Source: Streptomyces paludis
GTDB taxonomy: Bacteria; Actinomycetota; Actinomycetes; Streptomycetales; Streptomycetaceae
Assembly (NCBI RefSeq): GCF_003344965.1
Contig: NZ_CP031194.1
Coordinates: forward strand, 2,728,001-2,792,000
DNA length: 64,000 nucleotides
Direction of reading: 5' to 3'
Part shown: one piece after another, positions 9,035 through 18,620 of the stretch
Layout: each line of letters opens with the position of its first letter
Position numbering within the stretch: the stretch's first letter is position 1
Program-made: the position numbers and the translations under genes
The notes under the pieces: generated by a model
Databases searched by the model: none
Told to the model about the DNA's origin: nothing
What the model saw: the letters and a program-made list of their open reading frames with translations, nothing else

Positions 9035-9544
9035 TCAGGCGTCCTTGGACTCGGCCTCGGCCTCGACGGCGGCAGGCTTGGCGTCCTCGACGGTCTCGGC
9101 CGGAGCCTCGTCCTTCTTGAGGGCGTCTTCCTTGACCGCGCGCTTGGTCGCGGCCTCGGCCTCACCGGTGGCCTCCTGCGCCACGGTCAGCGCCTCGACC
9201 AGCTCGATGACCGCCATCGGGGCGTTGTCGCCACGACGGTTGCCGATCTTGGTGATACGGGTGTAACCACCGGGGCGGTTCTCGTAGCGGGGGGCGATCT
9301 CGGTGAAGAGCGTGTGGACGACGCTCTTGTCCGTGATCGACTCCAGCACCAGGCGACGGTTGTGGATGTCGCCCTTCTTCGCCTTGGTGATGAACCGCTC
9401 GGCGATGGGCCGCACACGGCGGGCCTTCGCCTCGGTGGTGGTGATGCGGCCGTGCTCGAAGAGCGACTTCGCGAGGTTCGCGAGAAGCAGCTTCTCGTGC
9501 GCAGCGCTGCCGCCCAGACGGGCGCCCTTGGCGGGCTTCGGCAT
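9035..9544 (-). CDS. rplQ: 50S ribosomal protein L17
   Basis: Large-subunit protein near the peptide exit tunnel. The core ([51 protein letters not shown]) ends about residue 115. Residues 117-169 form an Ala/Glu/Lys-rich acidic tail typical of actinobacterial L17, so the product is 169 residues against 127 in E. coli. It lies 160 nt downstream of rpoA, a gap that holds a dispersed repeat. Confidence 0.98.
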   Translation of the reverse strand: MPKPAKGARLGGSAAHEKLLLANLAKSLFEHGRITTTEAKARRVRPIAERFITKAKKGDIHNRRLVLESITDKSVVHTLFTEIAPRYENRPGGYTRITKIGNRRGDNAPMAVIELVEALTVAQEATGEAEAATKRAVKEDALKKDEAPAETVEDAKPAAVEAEAESKDA

Positions 9545-9651
9545 GGTGTTACTCCTTCATATCTGCACCGGCCGTGTCAGGTACCGATGTCAGTTCCCGG
9601 ACGGGCGATTACCCGCCGGAACCCAAAGCTCTCGCTCCGGAAGTTTTCATC

Positions 9652-9676
9652 TCAAGCCCGTCCGGCGATTGAGGAC
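9652..9676 (+). repeat. Dispersed intergenic repeat-like motif
   Basis: The 25 bp beginning TCAAGCCCGTCCGGCGATTG (9652-9671) in the rpoA-rplQ gap resembles a motif I recall as frequent in intergenic regions of Streptomyces genomes. Only one copy is seen here, so the dispersed nature rests on memory. Confidence 0.45.
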
Positions 9677-9704
9677 AGAACCCCAACCGCCGGCCGGAGG
9701 CGTA

Positions 9705-10727
9705 TCAGTACTGCTCGGTCTCGACAAAACCGGCGTCCGCGTCATCATCGGCGCCGAACGCGTCAGCCGCGGCGGTCGGGTCGAATCCGGGCGGGCTGTC
9801 CTTGAGCGCCAGGCCCATGCCGGCCAGCTTCGCCTTGACCTCGTCGATCGACTTCGCACCGAAGTTACGGATGTCGAGCAGGTCGGCCTCGGAACGCGCC
9901 ACCAGCTCACCCACGGAGTGGATGCCCTCGCGCTTGAGGCAGTTGTACGACCGAACGGTCAGCTCCAGCTCCTCGATCGGCAGCGCCAGATCGGCGGCGA
10001 GCGCGGCGTCCGTGGGCGACGGGCCCATGTCGATGCCCTCGGCGTCGATGTTCAGCTCGCGCGCGAGACCGAACAGCTCGACCAGCGTCTTACCGGCGGA
10101 CGCCATGGCGTCGCGCGGCCGCATGGCCTGCTTGGTCTCGACGTCGACGATCAGCTTGTCGAAGTCGGTGCGCTGCTCGACACGGGTCGCCTCGACCTTG
10201 TACGTGACCTTGAGCACCGGCGAGTAGATGGAGTCGACGGGGATCCGGCCGATCTCCTGGCCCACCTGCTTGTTCTGGACGGCGGAGACATAGCCGCGAC
10301 CGCGCTCGACGGTCAGCTCCATCTCCAGCTTGCCCTTGCCGTTCAGCGTCGCGAGGACGAGGTCCGGGTTGTGGACCTCGACACCGGCCGGGGGCGCGAT
10401 GTCGGCGGCGGTGACCAGGCCGGGGCCCTGCTTGCGCAGGTACATCACGACGGGCTCGTCGTGCTCCGAGGAGACGACCAGCTGCTTGATGTTGAGGATG
10501 AGGTCGGTCACGTCCTCCTTGACGCCCGGCACGGTGGTGAACTCGTGCAGGACTCCGTCGATCCGGATGCTGGTGACAGCGGCACCGGGGATCGAGGAGA
10601 GGAGCGTACGGCGGAGGGAGTTGCCGAGGGTGTAGCCGAAGCCCGGCTCCAGCGGCTCGATGACGAACCGCGAGCGGTATTCGTCAACGACTTCTTCGGT
10701 CAGCGAAGGGCGCTGAGCGATCAGCAT
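9705..10727 (-). CDS. rpoA: DNA-directed RNA polymerase subunit alpha
   Basis: It forms the dimeric platform for RNA polymerase assembly and, through its C-terminal domain, contacts UP elements and activators. The 340-residue product has the N-terminal assembly domain ([36 protein letters not shown]) and the alpha-CTD ([39 protein letters not shown]). It lies 245 nt downstream of rpsK, an unusually long gap containing a duplicated rpsK 3' end and a hairpin. Confidence 0.98.
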   Translation of the reverse strand: MLIAQRPSLTEEVVDEYRSRFVIEPLEPGFGYTLGNSLRRTLLSSIPGAAVTSIRIDGVLHEFTTVPGVKEDVTDLILNIKQLVVSSEHDEPVVMYLRKQGPGLVTAADIAPPAGVEVHNPDLVLATLNGKGKLEMELTVERGRGYVSAVQNKQVGQEIGRIPVDSIYSPVLKVTYKVEATRVEQRTDFDKLIVDVETKQAMRPRDAMASAGKTLVELFGLARELNIDAEGIDMGPSPTDAALAADLALPIEELELTVRSYNCLKREGIHSVGELVARSEADLLDIRNFGAKSIDEVKAKLAGMGLALKDSPPGFDPTAAADAFGADDDADAGFVETEQY

Positions 10728-10859
10728 GGCGAGATCCTTCTGTCATGGGCACCCACTATTTGATGCCCTATGTGCAAGGGTACGGGCGGCACAGCCCGAA
10801 TGAGCCGTACCGCCCGCACCCCAAAAACAACAACGTGTCGCCGGACCTGAAGGCCCGGA

Positions 10860-10902
10860 CCCCGAAGGGTCAGACGCGACGACGCTTCGGCGGGCGGCAG
10901 CC
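10860..10902 (-). repeat. 43-bp direct repeat of the rpsK 3' end (copy in the spacer)
   Basis: Positions 10860-10902 are identical over 43 bp to 10963-11005, which encode the last residues and stop of S11 ([10 protein letters not shown] plus 3' flank). The copies are 103 bp apart. The spacer copy keeps the same codons and stop at 10870 but is not joined to an S11 body, so it is a vestigial tail. The rest of the gap, 10728-10859, shows no gene. Confidence 0.9.
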
Positions 10903-10913
10903 GTGCTGCATCA

Positions 10914-10933
10914 TGTGGGGAATAATCCCCACA
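10914..10933 (-). other. Perfect hairpin between rpsK and rpoA
   Basis: TGTGGGGA-ATAA-TCCCCACA forms a perfect 8-bp stem with a 4-nt loop. It lies between the two copies of the rpsK tail and has no U-tract. It may be an mRNA processing or stability element setting rpsK versus rpoA levels. Confidence 0.6.
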
Positions 10934-10972
10934 CCCCAAGCCGAAACGCCCGGCGTAGCTGGCCCCGAAGGG

Positions 10973-11377
10973 TCAGACGCGACGACGCTTCGGCGGGCGG
11001 CAGCCATTGTGCGGGGTGGGGGTGACGTCCTGGATCGAGCCCACCTCCAGGCCGGTGGCCTGGAGCGAACGGATCGCGGTCTCACGGCCGGAGCCGGGAC
11101 CCTTGACGAAGACGTCGACCTTGCGCATGCCGTGCTCCTGCGCGCGGCGGGCGGCCGACTCGGCGGCCATCTGCGCGGCGAAGGGGGTGGACTTGCGCGA
11201 GCCCTTGAAGCCGACGTGGCCGGCGGAGGCCCAGGAGATCACGTTGCCCGAGGGGTCCGTGATCGAGACGATGGTGTTGTTGAACGTGCTCTTGATGTGG
11301 GCGTGCCCGTGAGCGACGTTCTTCTTTTCCTTGCGGCGCACCTTCTTGGCAGCGCCCTGACGACCCTTGGGGGGCAT
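10973..11377 (-). CDS. rpsK: 30S ribosomal protein S11
   Basis: Platform protein of the small subunit, 134 residues. The core motifs [34 protein letters not shown] and [18 protein letters not shown] are conserved, including the basic C-terminus. It sits in the alpha cluster order rpsM-rpsK-rpoA-rplQ, 67 nt after rpsM. Its last 33 bp and 10 bp of flank are duplicated downstream. Confidence 0.98.
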   Translation of the reverse strand: MPPKGRQGAAKKVRRKEKKNVAHGHAHIKSTFNNTIVSITDPSGNVISWASAGHVGFKGSRKSTPFAAQMAAESAARRAQEHGMRKVDVFVKGPGSGRETAIRSLQATGLEVGSIQDVTPTPHNGCRPPKRRRV

Positions 11378-11444
11378 CTATTACTCCTACAGGGAGGTGG
11401 TCGGTCCTACAGCGCAAGACCGCTGATGAGCGTCCGGCTGAGGA

Positions 11445-11825
11445 CTACTTCTTGCCCGGCTTCTTCTTACCGGCGATGGCGCGACGCGGGCCCTTGCGGG
11501 TACGGGCGTTCGTGCTGGTGCGCTGGCCGTGCACCGGGAGGCCGCGGCGGTGACGCAGACCCTGGTAGCAGCCGATCTCGACCTTGCGGCGGATGTCGGC
11601 CGCGATCTCGCGACGGAGGTCACCCTCGGTCTTGAGGTTGGCGTCGACGTACTCGCGGATCTTGACGAGGTCTTCCTCGGCAAGGTCGCGGACGCGGACG
11701 TTCGCGTCGACACCAACGGCGGCGAGGGTCTCCTTGGACCGGGTGCGCCCGATACCGAAGACGTAGGTGAGGGCGACCTCGACGCGCTTGTCGCGCGGGA
11801 GGTCAACGCCTGCGAGGCGTGCCAT
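11445..11825 (-). CDS. rpsM: 30S ribosomal protein S13
   Basis: Small-subunit head protein contacting the P-site tRNA and forming intersubunit bridges. The 126 residues match the family: [20 protein letters not shown] at the start, [20 protein letters not shown] near the end and a basic GKKKPGKK tail. It follows rpmJ and precedes rpsK. Confidence 0.98.
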   Translation of the reverse strand: MARLAGVDLPRDKRVEVALTYVFGIGRTRSKETLAAVGVDANVRVRDLAEEDLVKIREYVDANLKTEGDLRREIAADIRRKVEIGCYQGLRHRRGLPVHGQRTSTNARTRKGPRRAIAGKKKPGKK

Positions 11826-12013
11826 TCATGGCTCCTGTTGATTCGGAGGTCTTCCGCAGTGTCCCTCCCGGCCGGTCGGCGGCCGGGTCTCCGGCCTCCG
11901 CCGGAGGTGTCGGCCGCTGCCCTGTCGTAACCGACGGGGACGGGACCGGACACTGCGTAATTACGGTGTTGCTCGCGTCACGCGAAGTACTGCGAGAGGC
12001 AGGCGGTCGTACG

Positions 12014-12127
12014 TCAGCCCTGGCGCTGCTTGTGGCGCAGGTTGTCGCAGATGACCATGACCCGGCCGTGACGGCGGATCACCTTGCACTTGTCGCAGAT
12101 CTTCTTGACGCTCGGCTTGACCTTCAT
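12014..12127 (-). CDS. rpmJ: 50S ribosomal protein L36
   Basis: A 37-residue protein beginning [19 protein letters not shown]. It keeps the zinc ligands of the C+ form: Cys11, Cys14, Cys27 and His32 (CDKC ... ICDNLRHKQ). It lies between infA and rpsM, its standard place. In Streptomyces, zinc-free paralogues of such proteins are usually elsewhere under Zur control; none is visible here. Confidence 0.97.
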   Translation of the reverse strand: MKVKPSVKKICDKCKVIRRHGRVMVICDNLRHKQRQG

Positions 12128-12183
12128 GGGATTGAGGTTCTCCGGGTCAGTGCGGACACCCGTCTGAGGGGCGCCAGCAAGAT

Positions 12184-12405
12184 CTACTTGTATCGGTAGA
12201 CGATCCGGCCACGCGTCAGGTCGTAGGGAGACAGCTCCACCACTACCCGGTCATCGGGGAGGATTCGGATGTAGTGCATCCGCATCTTGCCGCTGATGTG
12301 CGCGAGGACCTTGTGACCGTTCTGCAGCTCCACCTTGAACATGGCGTTCGGGAGGGACTCGATCACGGTGCCCTCGATCTCGATGGCACCTTGCTTCTTG
12401 GCCAC
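12184..12405 (-). CDS. infA: Translation initiation factor IF-1
   Basis: OB-fold factor that binds the 30S A site during initiation. The 73-residue product ([20 protein letters not shown] ... [13 protein letters not shown]) has the standard length. The GTG at 12405 gives the conserved N-terminus after removal of the initiator. It begins the infA-rpmJ-rpsM-rpsK-rpoA-rplQ unit, with a likely promoter at 12486-12515. Confidence 0.98.
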   Translation of the reverse strand: MAKKQGAIEIEGTVIESLPNAMFKVELQNGHKVLAHISGKMRMHYIRILPDDRVVVELSPYDLTRGRIVYRYK

Positions 12406-12485
12406 GCTTCGCCCTTCGAATCGGCTACCTTGATCGATTCTGGCAGCCGCATGAGGACACACGGGTACACCAGAGCCGACGCGTC

Positions 12486-12515
12486 AGTCTACGGGAGTGC
12501 CCTCGAAAAGACGAA
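12486..12515 (-). promoter_or_regulatory. Candidate promoter for infA and the alpha cluster
   Basis: On the minus strand TTCGTC (12515-12510) and a good -10, TAGACT (12491-12486), lie 18 nt apart in the 175-nt map-infA gap. The -35 is weak. A 7-bp inverted repeat (ATCCCGC at 12549, GCGGGAT at 12568) just after map could end upstream transcription. Confidence 0.45.
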
Positions 12516-12580
12516 TCCGTTGAGTTTGCCCAGACCGCATGATTCTCAATCCCGCAACGCCCCGCTCGCGGGATCGCCGC

Positions 12581-13417
12581 CTACCCCAGCGGATCAGGCG
12601 CCGCCGTCACGCCCAGCTCCGCCAGCTTCGCCTTGCCGCCGTCCACCGCCGTCAACACCAGCGGGCCGTCCTCCGTCAGCGCCACCGAGTGCTCCCAGTG
12701 CGAGGACCAGGTGCCGTCCGTCGTGATGACGGTCCACTCGTCCTCCAGCACCTCGGTGTGCGGCGTGCCCAGCGAGACCATCGGCTCGATGGCCAGGCAG
12801 AAGCCCGGGATCAGCTTCGGGCCCTTGCCGCGCTTGCGGGTGACGTAGTTCAGCAGGTGGGGGTCCATGTGCATCTCCGTGCCGATGCCGTGGCCGCCGT
12901 ACTCCTCGATGATCCCGTACTTGCCGCCGCCGGGCCGCGGCTGGCGGCGGATGTACGTCTCGATCGCGCGCGAGACGTCGACCAGCCGGTTGCCGACGCG
13001 CATCGCGGCGATGCCGGCCCACATCGACTCCTCGGTGACCCGGGACAGCTCGACCAGCTCCGGGGCGTGACCGGTGCCGACGAACGCCGTGAAGGCCGCG
13101 TCACCGTGCCAGCCGTCGACGATCGCGCCGGCGTCGATGGAGATGAGGTCGCCGTCCTTGAGGACGGTCCTGTCGTCGGGGATGCCGTGGACGACGACCT
13201 CGTTGACCGAGGTGCAGATCGTCGCGGGGAAGCCGCCGTACCCGAGGAAGTTCGGCTTGGCGCCGTGCTCGGCCAGCACCTTCCGCGCGACCTGGTCGAG
13301 ATCGTTCGTGGTGGCGCCCGGCACCGCCGCGGCGCTCGTCGCCGCGTGGACGGCGGCGACCACCAGTCCCGCCTCGCGCATCTTCGCGATCTGGTCGGGA
13401 GTCTTGATCTCCACCAT
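12581..13417 (-). CDS. map: Type I methionine aminopeptidase
   Basis: It removes the initiator methionine from nascent proteins with two divalent metals. The 278-residue product has all five ligands in order: SIDAGA (Asp), GDAAFT (Asp), GGHGIGTEMH (His), AIEPMVS (Glu) and HWEHSVAL (Glu). ATG 13417 is preferred over an in-frame start 21 nt upstream because it matches homologues (MVEIKTPDQIAKMREAG). It follows adk in the secY-adk-map order, 139 nt downstream. Confidence 0.96.
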   Translation of the reverse strand: MVEIKTPDQIAKMREAGLVVAAVHAATSAAAVPGATTNDLDQVARKVLAEHGAKPNFLGYGGFPATICTSVNEVVVHGIPDDRTVLKDGDLISIDAGAIVDGWHGDAAFTAFVGTGHAPELVELSRVTEESMWAGIAAMRVGNRLVDVSRAIETYIRRQPRPGGGKYGIIEEYGGHGIGTEMHMDPHLLNYVTRKRGKGPKLIPGFCLAIEPMVSLGTPHTEVLEDEWTVITTDGTWSSHWEHSVALTEDGPLVLTAVDGGKAKLAELGVTAAPDPLG

Positions 13418-13556
13418 GGCTATGCCTTCGCCTTCCAAGAACGTTTCAGCAAATCAGCAGATCATCACTTAATGAATACCGTGTTCAACAGTAAGGCCGC
13501 AGCGCCCCGAAGGACACCACGGCCTCACCAAAAGCACGCGTCGTACGTACGGGACC

Positions 13557-14219
13557 TCAGGCCGCGGCCGGCCCCCGCCCCAGCGCCTCCATCGCACGCT
13601 CGGTCACCTCGGTGACCTTGCCGAGCGCGGAGATCGTCACTACGAGGCCCTGGGCCCGGTAGTGGTCGATGATCGGCTCGGTCTGCGTGTGGTAGACCTC
13701 CAGGCGCGTCCGTACCGTCGCCTCGGAGTCGTCGTCCCGCTGGTACAGCTCGCCGCCGCAGACGTCACAGACGTCCTCCGTCTTGGGCGGGCTGTACGTC
13801 ACGTGGAAGACATGCGCGCTGTCGTTCCGGCAGATGCGCCGGCCGGCGATCCGCTTCACGACCTCGCCCTCGGGAACCTCCAGGTCAAGCACCGCGTCCA
13901 GCTTCACACCGTCCGCCGTGAGCGCCTCGTCCAGGGAGACCGCCTGCGACACATTGCGCGGGAAGCCGTCCAGCAGGAATCCGTTCTCGGCGTCCGGCTG
14001 GGCCATGCGGTCCTGCGCCATCGCGATGGTCACCTCGTCCGGCACCAGGTTCCCGGCGTCCATGTACGCCTTCGCCTGTTTGCCGAGGTCCGTGCCCTGG
14101 CTGATGTTGGCACGGAAGAGGTCGCCCGTGGAGATGTGCGGGATCGACAGGTTCTTGGCAAGGTACGCGGCCTGCGTTCCCTTGCCGGCACCGGGCGGCC
14201 CGACGAGGACGATTCGCAT
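13557..14219 (-). CDS. adk: Adenylate kinase
   Basis: It equilibrates ATP + AMP with 2 ADP. The 220-residue long-LID form has the P-loop GPPGAGKGTQA, the AMP-binding region STGDLFRANI and GFLLDGFPRNVSQA, and an arginine-bearing LID. The LID holds CRND and CDVCGGELYQR, consistent with a zinc site using three Cys and one Asp. Its ATG overlaps the secY stop by one base, implying coupled translation. Confidence 0.97.
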   Translation of the reverse strand: MRIVLVGPPGAGKGTQAAYLAKNLSIPHISTGDLFRANISQGTDLGKQAKAYMDAGNLVPDEVTIAMAQDRMAQPDAENGFLLDGFPRNVSQAVSLDEALTADGVKLDAVLDLEVPEGEVVKRIAGRRICRNDSAHVFHVTYSPPKTEDVCDVCGGELYQRDDDSEATVRTRLEVYHTQTEPIIDHYRAQGLVVTISALGKVTEVTERAMEALGRGPAAA

Positions 14220-15538
14220 CAGCGGAGGAACCCTTCGTAATTGCGCTGCTGAAGCTGGCTCTCGATCTGCTTCACGGTCTCCAGACCCACACCCACGATG
14301 ATCAGGATGCTTGTCCCGCCGAACGGGAAGTTCTGGTTAGCACCACCGAAGCCCGCCAACGCCATCGTCGGAACGAGAGCGATCAGACCCAGGTACAGCG
14401 AGCCCGGCCAAGTGATCCGGTTGAGCACGTAGCTCAGATACTCGGCCGTGGGACGACCTGCCCGGATACCCGGGATGAAGCCACCATACTTCTTCATGTT
14501 GTCAGCGACTTCTTCGGGGTTGAACGAGATCGCCACGTAGAAGAAGGCGAAGAAAACGATCAACAAGAAGTACGTGGCGATGTAGTAGGGGTGGTCGCCC
14601 TTGACGAAGTGCGCCTCGATCCAGGTCTTCCAGCCCGACTGGCCACTGGAGAACTGGGCGATCAGCGCCGGGATGTAGAGCAGCGACGACGCGAAGATGA
14701 CGGGGATCACACCCGCCTGGTTCACCTTGAGCGGGATGTACGTCGACGTGCCGCCGTAGGAGCGGCGGCCGATCATGCGCTTCGCGTACTGGACGGGGAT
14801 ACGGCGCTGTGCCTGCTCGACGAAGACGACGAGGCCGACCATCACGAAGCCGATCAGGATGACCGTGCCGAACTCGATCCAGCCGTGGGCGAGCGTGCCG
14901 CTCTCCTTGATGGCCCAGAGCGCGCCGGGGAAACCGGCGGCGATGGAGATGAACATCAGGATGGACATGCCGTTGCCGATGCCGCGGTCGGTGACGAGTT
15001 CACCGAGCCACATGACACAGGCGGTACCGGCGGTCATGGTGATGACCATGGTGACGGTGACGAAGATCGACTTGTCCGGAACGATCTCCGAGGCGACTGG
15101 GCAGCCGCTGAAGAGAGCGCCGCTGCGGGCGGTGGCGACAAGACCGGTGCCCTGGAGAACGGCCAGGGCGACCGTCAGATAACGGGTGTACTGCGTGATC
15201 TTCGCCGTGCCGGACTGGCCCTCTTTCTTGAGGGCCTCCAGCCGGGGGATGACCACGGTCAGCAGCTGGAGGATGATGCTCGCGGTGATGTACGGCATGA
15301 TGCCCAGGGCGAAGATGGTGATCTGGAGCAACGCCCCGCCGCTGAACATGTTCACGAGCCCGAACAGGCTGTTGTTGCCCTTCTGAGCCGCGTCGACACA
15401 GATCTGGACATTCGCGTAGCTGACCCCGGGCACGGGCACATGCGCCCCGAGCCGGTACAGCACGATGATGGCCAGCGTGAAGAGCAGCTTCTTGCGCAGG
15501 TCGGGCGTCTTGAACGCCCGGGCGAACGCGGTGAGCAC
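14219..15538 (-). CDS. secY: Protein translocase subunit SecY
   Basis: Channel-forming subunit of the Sec translocon, 439 residues with about ten membrane helices. The first segment (KLLFTLAIIVLYRLGAHVPV), the FALGIMPYITASI region, the cytoplasmic loop RIPVQYAKRMIGRRSYGG and the conserved GIRAGRPTAEYL near the C-terminus are seen. It is separated from rplO by 233 nt with a strong hairpin and runs directly into adk. Confidence 0.98.
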   Translation of the reverse strand: MLTAFARAFKTPDLRKKLLFTLAIIVLYRLGAHVPVPGVSYANVQICVDAAQKGNNSLFGLVNMFSGGALLQITIFALGIMPYITASIILQLLTVVIPRLEALKKEGQSGTAKITQYTRYLTVALAVLQGTGLVATARSGALFSGCPVASEIVPDKSIFVTVTMVITMTAGTACVMWLGELVTDRGIGNGMSILMFISIAAGFPGALWAIKESGTLAHGWIEFGTVILIGFVMVGLVVFVEQAQRRIPVQYAKRMIGRRSYGGTSTYIPLKVNQAGVIPVIFASSLLYIPALIAQFSSGQSGWKTWIEAHFVKGDHPYYIATYFLLIVFFAFFYVAISFNPEEVADNMKKYGGFIPGIRAGRPTAEYLSYVLNRITWPGSLYLGLIALVPTMALAGFGGANQNFPFGGTSILIIVGVGLETVKQIESQLQQRNYEGFLR

Positions 15539-15712
15539 GGTGCCTCCTGCGACCCCCGCGCTACTGCGTCAGAGGTGACGGTATTGAGGATCGACGGATA
15601 CGGAACAAGCAGTTCCGGGAAGGGTCCCCGGGGCCGGGGGCGAACTCCCGGCTTCAATACAGCAAGAACGCACGCCACCTTACCGGCGACTGTGCCCCCC
15701 TTGGAACGACCA

Positions 15713-15746
15713 ACCGGGGATGCCCCTTTTGAGAGGCATCCCCGGT
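15713..15746 (-). terminator. Hairpin between rplO and secY
   Basis: ACCGGGGATGCC (15713-15724) and GGCATCCCCGGT (15735-15746) form a perfect 12-bp stem with a 10-nt loop. The downstream TGGTCGTTCC is only weakly U-rich, so it may be an attenuator tuning secY-adk-map against the spc ribosomal genes. Confidence 0.7.
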
Positions 15747-15771
15747 CGGATGTTCAGGCCATCGAGTTGTC

Positions 15772-16227
15772 TCAGACAAGCTCGGTGACGGTGCCGCCGG
15801 CAGCGGCGATCTTCTCCTTGGCGGACCCGGAGACGGCGTCAACCGAAACCTGGAGCGCCACCGAGATCTCGCCCTGGCCCAGGACCTTGACGAGGCTGTT
15901 CTTGCGTACCGCACCCTTGGTGACCAGGTCGGCCACCGTGACCTCGCCGCCCTCGGGGTAGAGAGCGGAGAGCTTGTCCAGGTTCACGACCTGGTACTCG
16001 GTGCGGAAGGGGTTCTTGAAGCCCTTCAGCTTCGGCAGACGCATGTGGAGGGGCATCTGCCCACCCTCGAAGCGTGCCGGAACCTGGTAGCGGGCCTTCG
16101 TACCCTTGGTACCACGACCTGCGGTCTTACCCTTGGACGCCTCACCACGACCCACACGGGTCTTGGCGGTCTTGGCGCCCGGGGCAGGACGGAGGTCATG
16201 CGCCTTCAGCGGGCTGTTCTCCGCCAT
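15772..16227 (-). CDS. rplO: 50S ribosomal protein L15
   Basis: Late-assembling large-subunit protein, 151 residues. Diagnostic parts are the basic Gly-rich region [38 protein letters not shown] and the C-terminal [15 protein letters not shown]. It starts one base after the rpmD stop, as the last ribosomal gene of the spc cluster. Confidence 0.98.
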   Translation of the reverse strand: MAENSPLKAHDLRPAPGAKTAKTRVGRGEASKGKTAGRGTKGTKARYQVPARFEGGQMPLHMRLPKLKGFKNPFRTEYQVVNLDKLSALYPEGGEVTVADLVTKGAVRKNSLVKVLGQGEISVALQVSVDAVSGSAKEKIAAAGGTVTELV

Positions 16228-16228
16228 G

Positions 16229-16411
16229 TCAGTCAACCTCCTCAACCGTGACGAGGTGCCGCACGGTGTTGGCCATGCCGCGGAACTCGGGACGGTCTTC
16301 CTTGACAACCACGTCGTTCAGGCGCTTCAGCCCGAGCGAACGGAGGGTGTCGCGGTGGTTCTGCTTGCTGCCGATGTACGACTTCGTCTGCGTGATCTTG
16401 AGACGGGCCAT
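16229..16411 (-). CDS. rpmD: 50S ribosomal protein L30
   Basis: A 60-residue protein ([40 protein letters not shown]) of standard bacterial length. Its ATG overlaps the rpsE stop by one base and its stop is one base from the rplO start, so the three genes are tightly coupled. Confidence 0.98.
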   Translation of the reverse strand: MARLKITQTKSYIGSKQNHRDTLRSLGLKRLNDVVVKEDRPEFRGMANTVRHLVTVEEVD

Positions 16412-17013
16412 TACGCACCCGCTCCCGCACGCGCACGGAGCAGAGCCGCGGGGGCGACGTCCTCAAGGGGCAGACCGCGGCGGGCCGCGATCTCCTCGGG
16501 ACGCTGCAGGCCCTTGAGGGCCGCCACGGTCGCGTGCACGATGTTGATCGCGTTGTCCGAGCCGAGCGACTTCGACAGGATGTCGTGCACGCCCGCGCAC
16601 TCCAGCACGGCACGCACCGGGCCACCGGCGATAACGCCGGTACCGGGGGAAGCCGGCTTGAGCAGAACGACGCCGGCCGCCTTCTCGCCCTGGATCGGGT
16701 GAGGAATCGTGCCCTGGATACGGGGGACCTTGAAGAAGTTCTTCTTGGCCTCCTCAACACCCTTGGCGATGGCGGCCGGAACCTCCTTCGCCTTCCCGTA
16801 ACCGACGCCGACGGTGCCGTCACCATCGCCCACCACGACCAGCGCGGTGAAGCTGAAGCGACGACCACCCTTCACAACCTTGGCGACACGGTTGATCGCG
16901 ACAACGCGCTCAACGTAAGCGGTCTTCTCGGCGGCAGCGCCACCGTCGCGACCCTTCCGGTCCCGCCGCTCGCCGCCACCGGCACCGCTTCCGCGGCGCT
17001 GGGGTCCAGCCAT
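16411..17013 (-). CDS. rpsE: 30S ribosomal protein S5
   Basis: Small-subunit protein at the mRNA entry side that affects decoding accuracy. The 200 residues include a Gly/Arg-rich extension (about 30 residues, [20 protein letters not shown]) before the dsRBD-like domain ([20 protein letters not shown]) and the S5 C-terminal domain ([19 protein letters not shown]). It is 46 nt downstream of rplR. Confidence 0.98.
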   Translation of the reverse strand: MAGPQRRGSGAGGGERRDRKGRDGGAAAEKTAYVERVVAINRVAKVVKGGRRFSFTALVVVGDGDGTVGVGYGKAKEVPAAIAKGVEEAKKNFFKVPRIQGTIPHPIQGEKAAGVVLLKPASPGTGVIAGGPVRAVLECAGVHDILSKSLGSDNAINIVHATVAALKGLQRPEEIAARRGLPLEDVAPAALLRARAGAGA

Positions 17014-17059
17014 TGGATTTACCTCTCTCTGTTACGTCCGTTAGTCCCGGAACCGGGGC

Positions 17060-17443
17060 TTAGAACTTCAGCCCGGCTTCGCGGGCGGCGTCAGCCAGAG
17101 CGGCAATGCGCCCGGCGTACCTGTTGCCACCACGGTCGAACACGACGGCCTCGACACCGGCGGCCTTGGCGCGCTCGGCGACCAGGGCCCCGACCTTCTG
17201 GGCCTGGGCGCTCTTGTCGCCCTCGCCACCGCGGATCGAGGTGTCCAGCGTCGACGCCGAAGCGAGCGTGTGGCCCGCGATGTCGTCGATGACCTGCGCG
17301 ACGATGTTGCGGTTGGAGCGCGTCACCACGAGGCGAGGACGCTCCGGCGTACCGGAGACGTGCTTACGGACGCGGATGTGACGACGCTTGATGGCAGCGC
17401 GCTTGTACGCGTCACCCTTGGCGATCTTTACACCGTATGCCAT
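17060..17443 (-). CDS. rplR: 50S ribosomal protein L18
   Basis: 5S rRNA-binding protein, 127 residues. The family pattern [20 protein letters not shown] near the N-terminus and [20 protein letters not shown] near the end is clear. It starts 3 nt after the rplF stop in the spc order. Confidence 0.98.
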   Translation of the reverse strand: MAYGVKIAKGDAYKRAAIKRRHIRVRKHVSGTPERPRLVVTRSNRNIVAQVIDDIAGHTLASASTLDTSIRGGEGDKSAQAQKVGALVAERAKAAGVEAVVFDRGGNRYAGRIAALADAAREAGLKF

Positions 17444-17446
17444 GGC

Positions 17447-17986
17447 TTACTTACCCGCCTTTCCGACCTTGCGGCGGATGACCTCGCCCGCGTACTTGAC
17501 GCCCTTGGCCTTGTACGGGTCGGGCTTCCGCAGCTTGCGGATCTTAGCGGCGACCTCGCCGACCTTCTGCTTGTCGATGCCCTCGACCGTGAACTTCGTG
17601 GGCGTCTCGACCTTGAAGGTGATGCCTTCGGGGGCCTCGATGGTGATCGGGTGGCTGTAGCCCAGGGCGAACTCCAGGTTGGAGCCCTTCGCCTGGACGC
17701 GGTAACCGACACCACTGATTTCGAGCGCCTTGATGTATCCCGTGGTCACGCCGGTGATCATGTTCGCCACCAGCGTGCGGGACAGGCCGTGGAGGGCCTT
17801 GTTCTGACGCTCGTCGTTGGGGCGCAGCACCGAGAGGGTGCCGTCCTCGCCCTTGGTGACCTCGATCGGCGCGGCGACGGTGTGCGAGAGGGAACCCTTG
17901 GGGCCCTTCACCGCGACCGTGCGGCCATCGATGGTGACGTCCACACCGGCGGGAACCTGGATGGGGAGCTTGCCGATTCGCGACAT
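17447..17986 (-). CDS. rplF: 50S ribosomal protein L6
   Basis: Large-subunit protein near the factor-binding region, 179 residues with the duplicated L6 fold. The start [20 protein letters not shown] and the C-terminal signature [20 protein letters not shown] are diagnostic. It is 21 nt downstream of rpsH. Confidence 0.98.
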   Translation of the reverse strand: MSRIGKLPIQVPAGVDVTIDGRTVAVKGPKGSLSHTVAAPIEVTKGEDGTLSVLRPNDERQNKALHGLSRTLVANMITGVTTGYIKALEISGVGYRVQAKGSNLEFALGYSHPITIEAPEGITFKVETPTKFTVEGIDKQKVGEVAAKIRKLRKPDPYKAKGVKYAGEVIRRKVGKAGK

Positions 17987-18007
17987 GAGCTTTTCCTCCG
18001 TTCCCGA

Positions 18008-18406
18008 CTACCAGACGTAGGCGAGGACTTCCCCACCTACGCCCTTCTTGCTGGCCTGCTGGCCGGTCAGGAGACCGTGGGACGTGGAGATGATCGCCAC
18101 GCCCAGGCCGCCCAGAACCTTCGGCAGATTGGTGGACTTCGCGTACACGCGCAGACCCGGCTTGGAGATGCGCTTGATGCCGGCGATCGAACGCTCGCGG
18201 TTCGGGCCGAACTTCAGCTCCAGGACGAGGTTCTTGCCGACTTCGGCGTCCTCGACCTTCCAGCCGGTGATGAAGCCCTCCTGCTGGAGGATCTCCGCGA
18301 TGTGCGACTTGATCTTGCTGTGCGGCATCACGACGTCGTCGTGGTATGCCGAGTTCGCGTTGCGCAGACGCGTGAGCATGTCTGCGATGGGATCAGTCAT
18401 GGTCAT
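18008..18406 (-). CDS. rpsH: 30S ribosomal protein S8
   Basis: 16S rRNA-binding assembly protein, 132 residues ([20 protein letters not shown] ... [20 protein letters not shown]). ATG 18406 gives the standard length; longer in-frame versions run into the spacer. The gap to rpsN is 214 nt, long for this cluster. In E. coli S8 represses the spc operon by binding its mRNA; whether that applies here cannot be seen. Confidence 0.98.
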   Translation of the reverse strand: MTMTDPIADMLTRLRNANSAYHDDVVMPHSKIKSHIAEILQQEGFITGWKVEDAEVGKNLVLELKFGPNRERSIAGIKRISKPGLRVYAKSTNLPKVLGGLGVAIISTSHGLLTGQQASKKGVGGEVLAYVW

Positions 18407-18620
18407 GAATTGGCCTTCGGCCTCTCTCGCCGGGGTTTCCTGTATGCGCCATCCCTCTCCCCGATCAGAGCCGGGACGGGTGCGGTGCGGGGACCTACGG
18501 CGTAGTAAGTCTTCATGGACGGCAGGCGCCCAACCCCACAAGCCTACGGCATGTGAGGGAGGGCTCCTGCCAACCCAAATTACTTACCGAGAGTTCGGGC
18601 AGTTCTCCGGAACGGAGGAA

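Noticed and set aside
10870..11085. 71-codon frame ending in [10 protein letters not shown] like S11
   Set aside because: The C-terminal match is due to the 43-bp duplication; the rest is rpsK in another frame, so it is not a second S11 gene.
18407..18620. Promoter for rpsH in the rpsN-rpsH gap (TAGGCT as -10)
   Set aside because: No acceptable -35 lies 16-19 nt upstream, so it is not called.
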